Below the pieces are notes generated by a model that was not told the DNA's origin, ran no database searches, and saw only the letters and a list, made by a program, of their open reading frames with translations. A stretch of 64,000 nucleotides of DNA from Cyrtodaria siliqua (lineage: Eukaryota > Mollusca > Bivalvia > Adapedonta > Hiatellidae), in contig JAWPHD010000132.1 of the NCBI GenBank assembly GCA_037043455.1, positions 372,001-436,000 of the forward strand, in the 5' to 3' direction. The translations under genes and the position numbers were made by a program. The stretch's first letter is position 1; every line of letters begins with the position of its first letter. Of this stretch, positions 63,003 to 64,000 are shown in pieces.

Positions 63003-64000
63003 ATTGCTACAGTTAACTCATCTTAACAGTATTTGTCGGATTTCATTGCTACAGTTAACTCATCTTAACAGTATTTTACCGATTTCATTGCTACAGTTAA
63101 CTCAACAGTATTTTACCGATTTCATTGCTACATTTAACTCATCTTAACAGTATTTTACCGATTACATTGCTACAGTTAACTCATCTTAACAGTATTTTAC
63201 CGATTTTATTGCTACAGTTAACTCACCTTAACAGTATTTTACCGATTTCATTGCTACAGTTAACTCATCTTAACAGTATTTTACCGATTTCATTGCTACA
63301 GTTAACTCATCTTAACAGTATTTTACCGATTTTATTGCTACAGTTAACTCACCTTAACAGTATTTTACCGATTTCATTGCTACAGTTAACTCATCTTAAC
63401 AGTATTTTACCGATTTCATTGCTACAGTTAACTCATCTTAACAGTATTTTACCGATTTCATTGCTACAGTTAACTCATCGTAACAGTATTTTACCGATTT
63501 CATTGCTACAGTTAACTCATCTTAACAGTATTTTACCGATTTTATTGCTACAGTTAACTCACCTTAACAGTATTTTACCGATTTCATTGCTACAGTTAAC
63601 TCACCTTAACAGTATTTTACCGATTTCATTGCTACAGTTAACTCACCTTAACAGTATTTTACCGATTTCATTGCTACAGTTAACTCATCTTAACAGTATT
63701 TTACCGATTTCATTGCTACATTTAACTCACCTTAACAGTATTTTACCGATTTCATTGCTACAGTTAACTCATCTTAACAGTATTTTACCGATTTCATTGC
63801 TACAGTTAACTCATCTTAACAGTATTTTACCGATTTTATTGCTACAGTTAACTCACCTTAACAGTATTTTACCGATTTCATTGCTACAGTTAACTCATCT
63901 TAACAGTATTTTACCGATTTCATTGCTACAGTTAACTCATCTTAACAGTATTTTACCGATTTCATTGCTACAGTTAACTCACCTTAACAGTATTTTACCG
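63003..64000. repeat. 42-bp satellite running off the window
   Basis: Units ATTGCTACAGTTAACTCATC plus TTAACAGTATTTTACCGATT plus TC repeat about 24 times. A few positions vary (CATC or CACC, TTTC or TTTT) and one unit is shortened near 63094. The array is still in full register at position 64000. Confidence 0.98.

Noticed and set aside
63003..64000. Telomeric or centromeric repeat
   Set aside because: The 42-bp unit is unlike the animal telomere TTAGGG, and nothing in the window shows a centromeric context.

Overview
The window reads as nuclear DNA from an AT-rich, intron-rich invertebrate, most likely a lophotrochozoan and probably a bivalve mollusc. This is inferred from the NIT-domain cyclase gene, the dense small foldback transposons, decayed LINEs, tRNA-derived SINEs and long micro- and minisatellites. 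There are no operons, ribosome binding sites or other prokaryotic features. Nearly all the open frames are chance or repeat-derived; the coding content is one large spliced gene plus fragments.

Main gene (33281-60906, + strand): twelve exons with GT/AG borders and compatible phases join into a 668-residue membrane guanylyl cyclase. It has a short N-terminal tail, TM1, an extracellular NIT-type sensor, TM2, a signalling-helix linker and a complete class III cyclase domain, with no kinase-homology domain. This matches the unconventional NIT-GCs reported in annelids and placozoans and linked there to nitric oxide signalling. The guanine-recognition residues and both metal aspartates are present, but the usual transition-state arginine is lysine. 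The last exon carries a 97-bp tandem duplication that creates the present stop codon. Introns hold most of the repeats: a 400-bp microsatellite touching the exon 2 acceptor, a 31-bp minisatellite (intron 2), TTAA-flanked elements, a Tc1-like transposon (intron 7), a 4.7-kb long-inverted-repeat element (intron 9) and a truncated LINE (intron 10).

Left third (1-10437): dispersed repeats, a possible terminal exon of an upstream gene (834-1052, with a polyadenylation signal), two decayed LINEs (2780-3975 and 6750-7245), a 167-bp tandem repeat and a degenerate ~300-350-bp tandem repeat.

10438-29091: a 9.2-9.5-kb head-to-tail duplication, about 1-1.5% divergent by eye. Each unit holds a TIR element with two outward-facing tRNA-like modules, a decayed L1/Tx1-like LINE, an exon-like 107-bp segment with good splice sites, a GCGC-rich palindromic repeat, a second LINE fragment and a 30-bp minisatellite. 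It may be a real duplication or two haplotypes joined in assembly.

Right end (60907-64000): 3' flank of the cyclase gene with a perfect 33-bp-arm hairpin, dispersed repeats, a foldback element and a 42-bp satellite running off the window.
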